Assembly: GCA_902795275.1 (NCBI GenBank)
Contig: CADBKQ010000002.1
Coordinates: 1 to 64,000 of the forward strand
DNA length: 64,000 nt
DNA from: an uncultured Eubacteriales bacterium
Lineage (GTDB): Bacteria > Bacillota > Clostridia > Christensenellales > Aristaeellaceae
Direction: 5' to 3'
This document shows, piece by piece, positions 40,854 through 49,719 of this stretch (position 1 is the stretch's first letter; every line of letters begins with the position of its first letter). A program made the translations under genes and the position numbers. The notes below the pieces were generated by a model that ran no database searches, was not told where the DNA came from, and saw only the letters and a program-made list of their open reading frames with translations.

Positions 40854-42257
40854 TTACGCCGTTTTCCTCCTGGGCAGTTTCCAGCCGGCCAAAGCCCGCT
40901 GTCCCTCGGGGGTGACGGGCTTGATCCATTTGCCCCGGAACAGATGCGCCTGCATCATCCCATAGCGGATGGGCTCGTCGATATAGCAGCAGGCGAACAC
41001 GACCAGCGTCGGCAGCTTCCACACCATGCCGGTGAGCCACACGCAGGGAATGAGCATCGCCCACATGAACACGATTTCCAGCACAGTGCCGAAGGTGGCG
41101 TCCCCCGCGGCGCGGAAGGTGTCGTTCTGCGTCCAGTTGCCCATGCGGATGATCGCCACCAGGCAGAAGATCACGATCATGCCAAAGGCGATGGAAAAGC
41201 TGTCGCCGGTCATGCCCATGATATTCAGGATGGGCGTATGCAGCAGGATCAGCAGCAGCCCCACGGCGCCGATGATCCCCTGGCACAGGTACACCAGCCG
41301 CCAGGCCCGGCGGTATGCCAGGTCAATGTTTCCGGCGCCCACTTCCTTGCCGACAAGTATCGACGCTGCGTTGGAAAACCCGGCAAAGAAGCCGATGATC
41401 AGCCCTTCCAGGGTGCGGAACACAGCTAAAGCGGCGATGGCCTCCTCCGGCTGACGGCCCAGCACCACATTGATCACCATGTTGCCCACGCCGATTAAGA
41501 TTTCATTCATCAGAATCGGGAAGCACTTCCGGAAATACGACCGGAGCAGTTCCCCGTTCCAGCGGAAATGCCGCCGGAGAGCGAACAGATAGGGATGGCC
41601 GTTGCGTTTCGCAAGCACAGCCACCACGCCCACGCTGACGCTCTGGGCAATCACCGTAGCCAGCGCCGCCCCGCGCACGCCCAGAGCGGGCGCGCCAAGA
41701 TTGCCGAAGATCAGCACCCAGTTGAGGACGATGTTCACACCTACGGCGATGAAGGAGCCGTACATGGGAATCGTCACCCGCTCGGTGCTTCGCAGCAGCG
41801 ACGCCATGGCCATGGACAGCACCATCAGCGGATAGGAAAAAGCCACGATCCGCAGGTATTCCACGCCGATAGCCTGAATGGATTTCTTGTCCGTATACAG
41901 CCGCATCACCGTTTCCGGGAAGAACAGGCCCAGAGCGAAAAAGATGAAGGCCACCGTCAGCATGCAGGTCAGGGTCAGGCCATAGGAGCGGTTGATGCCA
42001 TCGTCATCCTTCGCGCCCCAATACTGGGAGAAGAACAGCATGCCGCTGCCCACAAAGCCCCAATAGCAGCTGAACATCAGCGACGAAAACTGGGCGCACA
42101 GGCCCACCGCGCCCACTTCCGTTTTACCAAGCGACGCGATCATCATGGTGTCCACCATGGAGCCCGTGGTGGTGAGCAGGTTTTGCAGCGCCACCGGCAC
42201 CGCGATGACTGCCACTTTCTTCAAAAAGTCTTTCCAATCAAACCTTTGTGCGTTCAT
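40854..42257 (-). CDS. MATE family efflux transporter
   Basis: 467 residues with about twelve membrane helices in two related halves. Family stretches are VALQNLLTTTGSMVDTMMIA, SLGKTEVGAVGLCAQF and, in the second half, ALAVFRTLEGLIIGFFAGFS with ASILVGKEVGAG. It exports cationic drugs or metabolites in exchange for Na+ or H+. The start is ATG 42257 after GGAGGAC; the longer frame upstream has no membrane or RBS support. Single gene. Confidence 0.92.
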   Translation of the reverse strand: MNAQRFDWKDFLKKVAVIAVPVALQNLLTTTGSMVDTMMIASLGKTEVGAVGLCAQFSSLMFSCYWGFVGSGMLFFSQYWGAKDDDGINRSYGLTLTCMLTVAFIFFALGLFFPETVMRLYTDKKSIQAIGVEYLRIVAFSYPLMVLSMAMASLLRSTERVTIPMYGSFIAVGVNIVLNWVLIFGNLGAPALGVRGAALATVIAQSVSVGVVAVLAKRNGHPYLFALRRHFRWNGELLRSYFRKCFPILMNEILIGVGNMVINVVLGRQPEEAIAALAVFRTLEGLIIGFFAGFSNAASILVGKEVGAGNIDLAYRRAWRLVYLCQGIIGAVGLLLILLHTPILNIMGMTGDSFSIAFGMIVIFCLVAIIRMGNWTQNDTFRAAGDATFGTVLEIVFMWAMLIPCVWLTGMVWKLPTLVVFACCYIDEPIRYGMMQAHLFRGKWIKPVTPEGQRALAGWKLPRRKTA

Positions 42258-42380
42258 CCTGTCCTCCGCATTACCATTCTTTGACACACAGGCTTCATTA
42301 TAACAGTATTCCCGCAAAAAGAAAAGCGTCTGCGAAAGAAAAAGCGCCCCTTAGCGAGGGACGCAGATCATTCCAGGAAT

Positions 42381-43412
42381 TCATTTTACTTCGTTGAGCT
42401 CAGACAGCGCATCGTAGCAGAAGTTTTCCGCCTGGCCTTCGTCGTAGCTCATGCCCAGCCCGGTTTCATAGGCGTTGAGGGCGGCCTGGATCACGCGCTG
42501 GTGGGTGGAGTCCAGGTGCTTGAGCGCCCATTCCCCGCCCTCTTTCTTGCTCAGCATCAGGTTTTCCCGTTCATACGCCACGGCCCGGCAGAGGTTCAGC
42601 ACGTAGTACACAGGCTTTTCATGCAGATGTTCCGCCGCGTCCTGCACGTCTTGCCGGATGGAGCAGAGCACGTCCTCCCGTTTCGGCCGGTCAAACACCC
42701 GCGGCACGCTGGGGCCATACAGCGAAATGCCGTAGGCGTACAGGGAGGCGATGTGGCAGGTCAGGTCCGGATCCTCGCCGTGCATGCGGGTGCAGAAGCC
42801 GCGGGCGTCCCGTTCGTAATCCCGCTTGTGGTAATTGGAATAATGCAGTTCAAAGGGCATGGGATAAGGCACACGGCTGCAATACTTTTCCAGCACCACG
42901 CTCATTTCAAAGCCTTCCGGCGGCGCTTCCGGGCCGAGGGAGTACAGCAGCTCCACCAGCTCGATTTTCTTTTCGACGGAGACCCGCTTGCGCACAACCA
43001 CCAGGAAATCAATGTCGCTGTGATCCCATAAGAAGCACCGCGCCGCCAGCGACCCATGCAGGTAAACTCCTACCAGGTTGTCCTGCAAAATGTACAGGTA
43101 CCTTTCCTTGACGAACTGAATCAGCTTCAGCGCGTCGGTGTAATTCTTGGGCGGAAGAACGCCCCCCGCCAGCAGGTCGCAGATGGCCGCGCACGCTTCC
43201 TGTTCGTCGGGGCCGTCAAGGATGAGGAACACGGGGTCGCTGCCCGTCACGCCCAGGCACAGGATACCCAGCATGGATTTCCCATTGAAGGTGCGGTTCC
43301 GATGCTCAAATTTGACGCTCGAAGAAAACTGGTTCGCCGTGTTCACCAGCCGCTCGCTTTGCTTTCTGCTCATCGGCGTGACGCCGGACAGATTGAGCAC
43401 CTTTCTGATCAT
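42381..43412 (-). CDS. fusion of Crh-like HPr domain with AadA-type nucleotidyltransferase
   Basis: 343 residues. Residues 1-85 are an HPr-type domain: Ser46 lies in NGKSMLGILCLGVTG, exactly at the HPr Ser46 register, followed by LDGPDEQEACAAI. The active His15 is replaced by Ser15 (PMSRKQ), as in Crh, which also lacks His15 and acts only through Ser46 phosphorylation with CcpA. Residues 105-343 are a nucleotidyltransferase like ANT(3'')/AadA: HGSLAARCFLWDHSDIDFLV gives the GS...D133-x-D135 metal site, and the helical C-terminal part (VLNLCRAVAY) fits the AadA C-domain. ATG 43412 puts the HPr part in perfect register. The function of the fusion is unknown. Confidence 0.75.
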   Translation of the reverse strand: MIRKVLNLSGVTPMSRKQSERLVNTANQFSSSVKFEHRNRTFNGKSMLGILCLGVTGSDPVFLILDGPDEQEACAAICDLLAGGVLPPKNYTDALKLIQFVKERYLYILQDNLVGVYLHGSLAARCFLWDHSDIDFLVVVRKRVSVEKKIELVELLYSLGPEAPPEGFEMSVVLEKYCSRVPYPMPFELHYSNYHKRDYERDARGFCTRMHGEDPDLTCHIASLYAYGISLYGPSVPRVFDRPKREDVLCSIRQDVQDAAEHLHEKPVYYVLNLCRAVAYERENLMLSKKEGGEWALKHLDSTHQRVIQAALNAYETGLGMSYDEGQAENFCYDALSELNEVK

Positions 43413-43457
43413 CTTTCCGTTCCCCATCCTGTCTTTGGTTTTTCGGGAGGATTCTGC

Positions 43458-43577
43458 TAATCCCTATTCCCTCATACCCTGACGCCCGCCGCTTTTCCAT
43501 ACGGAAGCGGCGGGACGGCGAACCGCGCTTCGCGCCGGTTGCCTCGTCATACTCCCTAATGCCTATTCCCTAATTAT
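43458..43577 (+). repeat. dispersed hairpin repeat, full copy 1
   Basis: TAATCCCTATTCCCTCATAC, then a core with the hairpin CCCGCCGCTT...AAGCGGCGGG and a second one AACCGCGCTTCGCGCCGGTT, ending CTCCCTAATGCCTATTCCCT. The roughly 85-base core is identical but for one base to the reverse complement of 46540-46650. It overlaps the whiA stop codon. Confidence 0.85.
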
Positions 43578-44489
43578 CTCCATCAGCTTCCGCATCCGGT
43601 GATTCGCGCCGGATTTGCCGATGGGATTTTGCAGCATCTGGCCCAATTCTTCCAGCGAGGCTTCTGGATGGAGCATCCGCAGCCTGCCGATTTCCTGAAG
43701 CTCCGCGGGCAATCCGCTGAGGCTGTGGGCCAGGGAATAGGCCACGATGGCCTGCGCCTGGCTTTCCCCGGCGGACAATTGCTTTTTCAGGTTCGCTTCG
43801 TCGCAGTTGCGGGCCCGGTTGGCGCGGTTCCGGGCGTCCCGGTTAATCCGCGTGTTTTCCATGTCCAGCAGCGCACGGTGCGCGCCCATCAGGGCCAGGC
43901 AGGAAACCACGTCGTCGCCCCTGCGCACATACACGATCTCCCCGTCCCGTCGATGGGCCACTCTTCCCTCGATGCCGCTTTTTTCCAGCATTTTGATCAG
44001 CGTGTCGGAGCGCGCGGCGGAAGAAATAAACTCCAGCCGGTATTCCTGCTCGGGCGCGGTGACCGAACCGCCGCCCAGGAACGAAGCCCGGATGAACGCC
44101 GCCCGGCAGCAGCGCCGCGTCATAGCGGCGCGGGGCACGCCCTTGAACACCGGCCCGGCCTCCGATTCCTGAATCATGCGCAGGGCGATCAGCAGCCGCC
44201 TGCTGTCCGCTTCCGGCACGGTAAGAATGGAAAGCCGCCTGCCGCCCAAACGTTTGTGCCGGTTGAATTCCAGCTGCGGCGTGATTTCCATGCGGCGCTT
44301 CAACAGCAGAAAGATTCGCTTCGCCAGCGCGGAGTTTTCCGTTTCATAGACCACGCGAATTTTGCCGCCGCCCGCCAGCCGCAGGGACGCGCAGCACTGG
44401 GTCAGCGCGCTGAGCTCCGCCAGCATACAGCAGTTTTTTTCCGGCTGGATGCGCAGCAGCTCTTCCTTCACATCGCCGGAGAAGCTCAT
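43563..44489 (-). CDS. whiA: WhiA-like DNA-binding protein
   Basis: 308 residues. The N-terminal part is a degenerate LAGLIDADG-type fold (MSFSGDVKEELLRIQPEKNC, then AAFIRASFLGGGSVTAPEQE), and the C-terminal part is a helix-turn-helix (LQEIGRLRMLHPEASLEELG, then IGKSGANHRMRKLMEI). WhiA influences cell division in Firmicutes and sporulation in actinobacteria. Its last residues (IRE and stop TAG) are read from the end of a dispersed repeat. It overlaps murB by four bases. Confidence 0.93.
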   Translation of the reverse strand: MSFSGDVKEELLRIQPEKNCCMLAELSALTQCCASLRLAGGGKIRVVYETENSALAKRIFLLLKRRMEITPQLEFNRHKRLGGRRLSILTVPEADSRRLLIALRMIQESEAGPVFKGVPRAAMTRRCCRAAFIRASFLGGGSVTAPEQEYRLEFISSAARSDTLIKMLEKSGIEGRVAHRRDGEIVYVRRGDDVVSCLALMGAHRALLDMENTRINRDARNRANRARNCDEANLKKQLSAGESQAQAIVAYSLAHSLSGLPAELQEIGRLRMLHPEASLEELGQMLQNPIGKSGANHRMRKLMEIIRE

Positions 44490-45391
44490 GGGTCCTCCCC
44501 CACGATACGCACTTCGGGCTCCAGGCGCACGCCGTACTTTTCCATCACGCGCTCCTGCACTTCCTCCATCAGCTTCAGGAAATCTGCCGCCGTAGCCCCG
44601 CCTTTATTAATCAGAAACCCGGCGTGTTTTTCGCTGACCTGCGCGCCGCCGACGGACAGGCCCTTGAGCCCCGCGCCTTCGATCAGCGCCCCGGCGAAAT
44701 GTCCGGCGGGACGCTTGAAAAAAGAGCCCGCGCTGGGGTATTCCAGCGGCTGCTTTTCCTTGCGGCGGGCAGCGTAGTCCCGCATAGCCGTTTCAATTTC
44801 CTTGGGGTCGCCGGGCGTCAGGCGGAACTGCGCCCCCAGGATAACCCAGGGCTCCTCCATGGCGCGGGTATGCCGGTAAGAAAAACGCATGTCACTGCCG
44901 GGAATATCGCGCACGGCGCTGCCATCGAAAACGCGGACGAAATCCACCGTATTTCCCAGTTCTCCGCCGTAAGCCCCGGCGTTCATATACACCCCGCCGC
45001 CAACGGAGCCGGGAATGCCCTGGGCAAACTCCAGCCCCGTGAGCGCCGCCTCCTGCGCCTGCCGGGCCAGCACGCTGAGCAGCGCGCCTGATTGGGCATA
45101 CAGGCAGTTTTCTTTCCGCGTGATGCCGGAGAACGCCTTACCCAGGCGAATCACCAGCCCCCGGAAGCCGCCGTCCCGCACCAAAAGATTGGAACCGTTG
45201 CCCATCAGCAGCACGGGGATTTTCTCTTCCCGCGCCACTTTCAGCAGCGCGGCTGCCGCTTCTTCGCTGCCGGGTTCTGCAAAATAGTCGGCCGGGCCAC
45301 CCACGCGGAGGGTGGTAAACTTATCCAAAATTACACCTTTGCTCCCCTGAATTGCTTCATTCTGGATATTTATTCTTTCAAAAAAGTCCAT
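44486..45391 (-). CDS. murB: MurB, UDP-N-acetylenolpyruvoylglucosamine reductase
   Basis: 301 residues. FAD-dependent second step of peptidoglycan precursor synthesis, giving UDP-MurNAc with NADPH. FAD site: TTLRVGGPADYF and IPGSVGGGVYMNAGAYGGEL; substrate and catalytic Ser in YPSAGSFFKRP; VGGAQVSEKHAGFLIN and the C-terminal Glu in LEPEVRIVG. It is the short type II form. It begins the murB-whiA pair, a common Firmicutes neighbourhood. Confidence 0.95.
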   Translation of the reverse strand: MDFFERINIQNEAIQGSKGVILDKFTTLRVGGPADYFAEPGSEEAAAALLKVAREEKIPVLLMGNGSNLLVRDGGFRGLVIRLGKAFSGITRKENCLYAQSGALLSVLARQAQEAALTGLEFAQGIPGSVGGGVYMNAGAYGGELGNTVDFVRVFDGSAVRDIPGSDMRFSYRHTRAMEEPWVILGAQFRLTPGDPKEIETAMRDYAARRKEKQPLEYPSAGSFFKRPAGHFAGALIEGAGLKGLSVGGAQVSEKHAGFLINKGGATAADFLKLMEEVQERVMEKYGVRLEPEVRIVGEDP

Positions 45392-45566
45392 TTTCGATCA
45401 TTCACCCGTTTCATTATATCAAAATTCCCGCCGCACTGCAAGTGCCGCGGGAGCTATTTTATCAGATTTTTTATGATTTTATACCATTTCTTACATTTTC
45501 GGGAGAACTATTAATAATCCCATCTATTCTTTGTGCAAAATGGCCATAATCTCTTCTTTCGATACA

Positions 45567-46514
45567 TCATCCCACAGTCGGATACGCCAGCAGGGCAGCA
45601 GGCGCTTTGACCCTCAAATCGTATCCGTCGGCAGGCAGCAGGGCGCTGGTGCCCGCGGGCACGGTCAGCTCGCCGCCCTCCCAGGAAATGTGGCATTCCC
45701 GCACAGCGGTAAAGAACGCGAAACGCCGGGAATCCGCGGGCAGCACGCTGTCAAACGCACAGAGCCGATCCAGGCCAAAATGCTTTTCATTCAGCAGGCG
45801 GAACCGTCCGGGGCCAATCGGGATTTCCCGCACGGGCTCGGGCTGGGAATGCACGTCCACCACGTCCACAGCTTTCTCGATGTGCAGTTCCCGGCGGTTG
45901 CCCTGGGCGTCCTTGCGATCCCAGTCATAGAAGCGGTACGTCACGTCGCTGGACTGCTGAATCTCATACAGGATGATGCCCGCGCCGATGGCGTGCACCG
46001 TGCCGGCGGGAATATAGAAGGTCTGCCCCGCCCTGACCTTGACTTTCCGCAGCAGCGGCTCCACCGCCGCGCCTTCCTGGGAAGCCTTGCGCAGCGCGTC
46101 CTTGTCGGTGCCGGGCTGCACGCCAAACACCAATTCCGCGCCGGGGGCGGCAAACAGGATATGCCAGGCTTCAGTTTTGCCCTGCTTGCCTTCCACCCGG
46201 GCGGCATAAGCGTCGTCCGGGTGTACCTGCACGCTCAGCTTGTCCTTCGCGTCCAGGAGCTTGAGCAGCAGCGGGAAGGGATAGGCAAAGCCGGGGCCGG
46301 TGAGCTTTTCGCCGTACAAGTCGATCAGGTCGGTCAGCTTCCGCCCTTCCGGGTCGCGGCTTTCCAGGCCGGGAATCGCGCTGATTTCCAGGCTTTCGCC
46401 GGTGCGCGCATCGGGAATATCCCGCCCGAACATCATCCGCAGGCCTTCGCCGCCCCAAGGCGTAGCGCCGCCGCAGCGATAGGCGGGCGACATGGGAATG
46501 GGGGCAATGGGCAT
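45567..46514 (-). CDS. manA: mannose-6-phosphate isomerase, class I
   Basis: 315 residues, zinc cupin enzyme interconverting mannose-6-P and fructose-6-P. Zinc ligands appear in LSVQVHPDD, KTEAWHILFAAPGAEL, and the second cupin AGTVHAIGAGIILYEIQQSS; YRFYDWDRKDAQGN follows. The size fits the short Bacillus type. RBS AAAGGAGG precedes ATG 46514. The 175 bases between it and murB hold no gene. Confidence 0.93.
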   Translation of the reverse strand: MPIAPIPMSPAYRCGGATPWGGEGLRMMFGRDIPDARTGESLEISAIPGLESRDPEGRKLTDLIDLYGEKLTGPGFAYPFPLLLKLLDAKDKLSVQVHPDDAYAARVEGKQGKTEAWHILFAAPGAELVFGVQPGTDKDALRKASQEGAAVEPLLRKVKVRAGQTFYIPAGTVHAIGAGIILYEIQQSSDVTYRFYDWDRKDAQGNRRELHIEKAVDVVDVHSQPEPVREIPIGPGRFRLLNEKHFGLDRLCAFDSVLPADSRRFAFFTAVRECHISWEGGELTVPAGTSALLPADGYDLRVKAPAALLAYPTVG

Positions 46515-46534
46515 GGCGTGTTCCTCCTTTTGTT

Positions 46535-46657
46535 TTAGGGATTAGGGAATAGGGAATAGGGATTAGGGAGTATGACGAGGCAACCGGCGCGAAGCGCGGT
46601 TCGCCGTCCCGCCGCTTCCGCATGGAAAAGCGGCGGGCGTCAGGGAATGAGGGATTA
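46535..46657 (-). repeat. dispersed hairpin repeat, full copy 2 (inverted)
   Basis: Reverse orientation of the 43458 element, with the same double hairpin core (one base differs: ATGCGG for ATACGG). GGGATTAGGGAATA units lie at 46538-46567. It lies upstream of manA. Confidence 0.85.
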
Positions 46658-46758
46658 ACAGAGTATAACCCTTTTCTGCGGTTGATGCAAGCGCAGGTTT
46701 TCCGTTTGTTTCGGCCCTATCGCTCCATTGTGTTCGGGATGACAGTCGGGGCTAACTC

Positions 46759-46789
46759 CTAATCCCTATTCCCTATTCCCTAATCCCTT
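46759..46789. repeat. GGGATTAGGGAATA units at the DUF1667 gene 3' end
   Basis: CTAATCCCTATTCCCTATTC then CCTAATCCC, directly abutting the stop codon of the gene at 46792. The bases 46658-46758 show no gene. Confidence 0.7.
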
Positions 46790-46791
46790 TT

Positions 46792-47151
46792 TTATTCCAC
46801 ACTCTTGGTAGCAATCACGTCCACACCGGTGCCGCAAACGTCGGGAATCAGCACGTCCCCGGCGTGGATGGGCGCGGAGAAGGGCTTTTCCATGACCGCC
46901 TTCATGCACTCGTCAATCAGCTTCTTGGGGATGGGCGTGCGGGTTTTCAGGCTGACGGGCATTTCCCGATCCTTCACCGGGGCCACGGCGGTGACCATCC
47001 GCAGCGGGGCCACGCATTCCTGGCGGGCGTAAGCGTCGCCGCGCTTGCAGGTGTTGCCGGTGACGGAGATCACGTTTTCTCCCTCGTGGGTCACTTCCAT
47101 CCGGCAGCCCACGGGGCAGTTGATGCAGGTGATGATTTCAGTGGTGGCCAT
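46792..47151 (-). CDS. DUF1667 domain protein (Cys-rich)
   Basis: 119 residues. The opening TTEIITCINCPVGCRMEVTH and the later CKRGDAYARQECVAPLRMVT carry Cys residues likely to bind a metal or Fe-S centre. DUF1667 proteins usually sit beside glycerol-3-phosphate or NADH-type FAD oxidoreductases as a small electron-transfer partner. Here no such oxidoreductase is in the operon, so its partner must be elsewhere. Last gene of the six-gene operon 46792-52076. Confidence 0.85.
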   Translation of the reverse strand: MATTEIITCINCPVGCRMEVTHEGENVISVTGNTCKRGDAYARQECVAPLRMVTAVAPVKDREMPVSLKTRTPIPKKLIDECMKAVMEKPFSAPIHAGDVLIPDVCGTGVDVIATKSVE

Positions 47152-47154
47152 TTT

Positions 47155-48534
47155 TCATTCCTCGCTTTTCTTTCCGGCCAGCCGCACGATCGCGCGGGCA
47201 AAGATCCGGGCGTTCTGGAAGACGGATTCTTCGGTGATAAATTCGTCGGCCTGGTGCGCCATCTCCACCTCGCCGGGGAACAGCGCGCCGAAGGCCACGC
47301 CTTCTTCCATGGACTGGGCGTAGGTGCCGCCGCCGATGGCGATGGTTTTCTTTTCGCCGCCGGTGACTTCGTGGTAGGCTTCCAGCAGTTCCTGCACCAG
47401 CTCGGTCTGGTCGCTGACGAAGTGCGGCGGACGGGTGTGCTCGTCGGTGGCTTTCAGGAATTTCAACCGCTGGTTCAGCAGTTCATACATTCTCTCCGGG
47501 TTGAACAGCACAGGATAGCGCACGTCCATCACGGCGGACACACGGCCGTGCTCAATGCGGATGATGTCCAGGCTGCCGGTGAGGGCGCCGGAAATATCGT
47601 CCCGCATGGCAATGCCCAGGTTTTCGCCGTGGTAGGTCATGCCGATGGTATCGGCCATTTCCAGCAGCGCGCCCTGGACGCCCAGAGCTTTGAAGATCAG
47701 CAGCATCTGGCCGATGGCGTTGCGCCCGTGCTCGGGCATGGCGGCATGGCCGGTAACGCCGGTGGTTTCGATAATCACCGCGCCGTTGCCCAGGGTGGTT
47801 TTCACGGGGAAGCCCAGCTGTTTTCCCGCTTCCTCGGCCTTCTTCGCGGTTTCCTCGTCGCCCTCCACCAAGGCGGAGGCGAAGCCCGGCACCACGTTGG
47901 CCCGCTCGCCCACCTGCATGGACAGCACCTGCAGGCCCTCATCGCTCAGCTCTCCGTCGAAGCGGATGTGGCTGCCGCCCTTTTCGATGTTGATGACGGG
48001 ATAGTCCGCGTCGGGGCTGAATCCGGAGCGGGGCATCTCGGTCATTTTCTTGTAATACGCAATATCGGAGGAATCGCATTCCTCGTCGCAGCCCAGAATG
48101 AGCCGCACCTTGCGCCGAAGCGGAATGCCCGCTTCCTTGACGGCGCGCATGGCGTACAGCGCCGCCACCGCGGGGCCTTTGTCGTCGCTGGTGCCGCGGC
48201 CGTAGATTTTGCCGTCGACGCGTTCCGCGCCGAAGGGCTCTTTCGTCCAGCCGTCGCCCACGGGTACCACGTCCAGGTGGGCCAGGATCGCCAGGGCGTC
48301 CCGGGTGCTGCCTTCGCCCAGGTCGGCGTGACCGGCGTAGCCGTCGAAGATTTCGGTTTTCAGCCCGAACTTCTCGCAGTCCGCCATGGCGGTGTTCAGC
48401 GCCCGGCGGGCTTCGATGCCGAAGGGAGCGCCGGAAGCGGGCTCGTCCTTCACGCTGGGGATGCGCACCCATTTTTGCAGGGTTTCCATCATTTCTTCTT
48501 TGTATTGCTGTAACAGCTGCTCAATCTTATCCAT
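47155..48534 (-). CDS. pepV: PepV-like dipeptidase
   Basis: 459 residues, M20 metallopeptidase releasing N-terminal residues from dipeptides. Metal ligands appear in LAILAHLDVVPVGDGWTKEP, GRGTSDDKGPAVAALYAMRA, LILGCDEECDS and the C-terminal IAIGGGTYAQSMEEGVAFGA. The lid insert between residues 190 and 320 is that of PepV. It lies three bases from the DUF1667 gene and ten after the aminotransferase, whose end contains its RBS (GAGGAGGAA). Confidence 0.93.
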   Translation of the reverse strand: MDKIEQLLQQYKEEMMETLQKWVRIPSVKDEPASGAPFGIEARRALNTAMADCEKFGLKTEIFDGYAGHADLGEGSTRDALAILAHLDVVPVGDGWTKEPFGAERVDGKIYGRGTSDDKGPAVAALYAMRAVKEAGIPLRRKVRLILGCDEECDSSDIAYYKKMTEMPRSGFSPDADYPVINIEKGGSHIRFDGELSDEGLQVLSMQVGERANVVPGFASALVEGDEETAKKAEEAGKQLGFPVKTTLGNGAVIIETTGVTGHAAMPEHGRNAIGQMLLIFKALGVQGALLEMADTIGMTYHGENLGIAMRDDISGALTGSLDIIRIEHGRVSAVMDVRYPVLFNPERMYELLNQRLKFLKATDEHTRPPHFVSDQTELVQELLEAYHEVTGGEKKTIAIGGGTYAQSMEEGVAFGALFPGEVEMAHQADEFITEESVFQNARIFARAIVRLAGKKSEE

Positions 48535-48543
48535 CGGATTTCT

Positions 48544-49719
48544 TTATTCCTCCTCCAACGCTTTTCCCAAGCGTTTGATACCTTCCGTCAATTGCGCGCG
48601 GGGGCAGGCAAAATTGATGCGCAGAAAGCTTTCTCCCTCTTTTCCGAAGAAGGTGCCCATGGTGAAAGCGACGCCCGCCGCCTTGCATTTTTCTTTCAGT
48701 TGTTCACAGGTCAGCCTGTAAGCCCGCATGTCCGCCCAGGCCAGGTAGGTGGCTTCGATGGGCGATACCCTGGCTTTGGGCGCGTATTGCGCCATCAAAT
48801 CATAAACCAGCTTTCGGCTGCCGTCCAGGTAGTCGATCAGGCCGTCCAGCCAATCGTCGCTTTCCGTGTAGGCCGCCCGGGCTGCCAGCAGAGCGAAGGT
48901 GTTGCCGCAGGCGACGCCCGCTGCCGCCATTTCTTGCCGCACCGCCTTGAGCATCGCGAGATTCATGCATACCAGCGCCGCCTGCTGCAAGCCCGCCACG
49001 TTGAACGTTTTGCTGGCCGAGCAGAGCATCACGGCGCGCCTGCGCCCTTCGGGGATATTGAGGATGGACACGAACCGGCCCGGCTTGTACACAAAGTCCG
49101 CGTGGATTTCGTCGCACACAATCGGCACGTCATATCGTTCCGCCAGGCGGCACAGGGCCGTCAATTCTTCTTCGCTCCACAGCCGGGACACGGGATTGTG
49201 CGGGCTGCACAGCATCATCAGCTTCGCGCCGTTTTGCAGCGCAGCTTCCATGGCGTCCAAATCCAGGGCATAGCGCCCCGTTTCCTCGTCCCGCAGCAGG
49301 GACACGGACATGACCTTCCTGCGGTTTAGCTCACTGGACGAATAGAAAGGCCCGTACACCGGCGTCACGATGGCGACGCCTTCTCCTTCCTTCGTGAATG
49401 CGCGCACGCAGGTTTTCAGCCCGGTGATCACGCAGGGCAGCATCTGGGTCTGCCCCGGCGCAATCGTCAGCCCGTGCCGCCGCTGCCAGAAGCCGATCAG
49501 GGCGTTTTCATTCTCCGGATTGTCGATGGTATAGCCATAGCAGGGGTGTTCGGCCCGCGACTGGATGGCGTTCACGATGGCGGGAGCGCAGGGAAAGTCC
49601 ATGTCCGCCACCCACAGGGGAATGCCGTCCTCCGCCATGATGCTCCGGTCGTCCCATTTTTCGCATTCCGTGTTCCGCCGATCCATGGCCCGGTCAAAAT
49701 ATGCCGTGTCAAACCGCAT
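48544..49719 (-). CDS. PatB/MalY-type aminotransferase (cystathionine beta-lyase)
   Basis: 391 residues, PLP fold type I. It opens with RFDTAYFDRAMDRRNTECEK, the MalY/PatB signature, followed by PLWVADMDFPCAPAIVNAI. The PLP lysine is in LCSASKTFNVAGLQ, with the DEIHADF aspartate before it. Such enzymes cleave cystathionine or other C-S bonds, and some members are regulators. The substrate is inferred. It overlaps the methyltransferase gene by 11 bases. Confidence 0.9.
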   Translation of the reverse strand: MRFDTAYFDRAMDRRNTECEKWDDRSIMAEDGIPLWVADMDFPCAPAIVNAIQSRAEHPCYGYTIDNPENENALIGFWQRRHGLTIAPGQTQMLPCVITGLKTCVRAFTKEGEGVAIVTPVYGPFYSSSELNRRKVMSVSLLRDEETGRYALDLDAMEAALQNGAKLMMLCSPHNPVSRLWSEEELTALCRLAERYDVPIVCDEIHADFVYKPGRFVSILNIPEGRRRAVMLCSASKTFNVAGLQQAALVCMNLAMLKAVRQEMAAAGVACGNTFALLAARAAYTESDDWLDGLIDYLDGSRKLVYDLMAQYAPKARVSPIEATYLAWADMRAYRLTCEQLKEKCKAAGVAFTMGTFFGKEGESFLRINFACPRAQLTEGIKRLGKALEEE

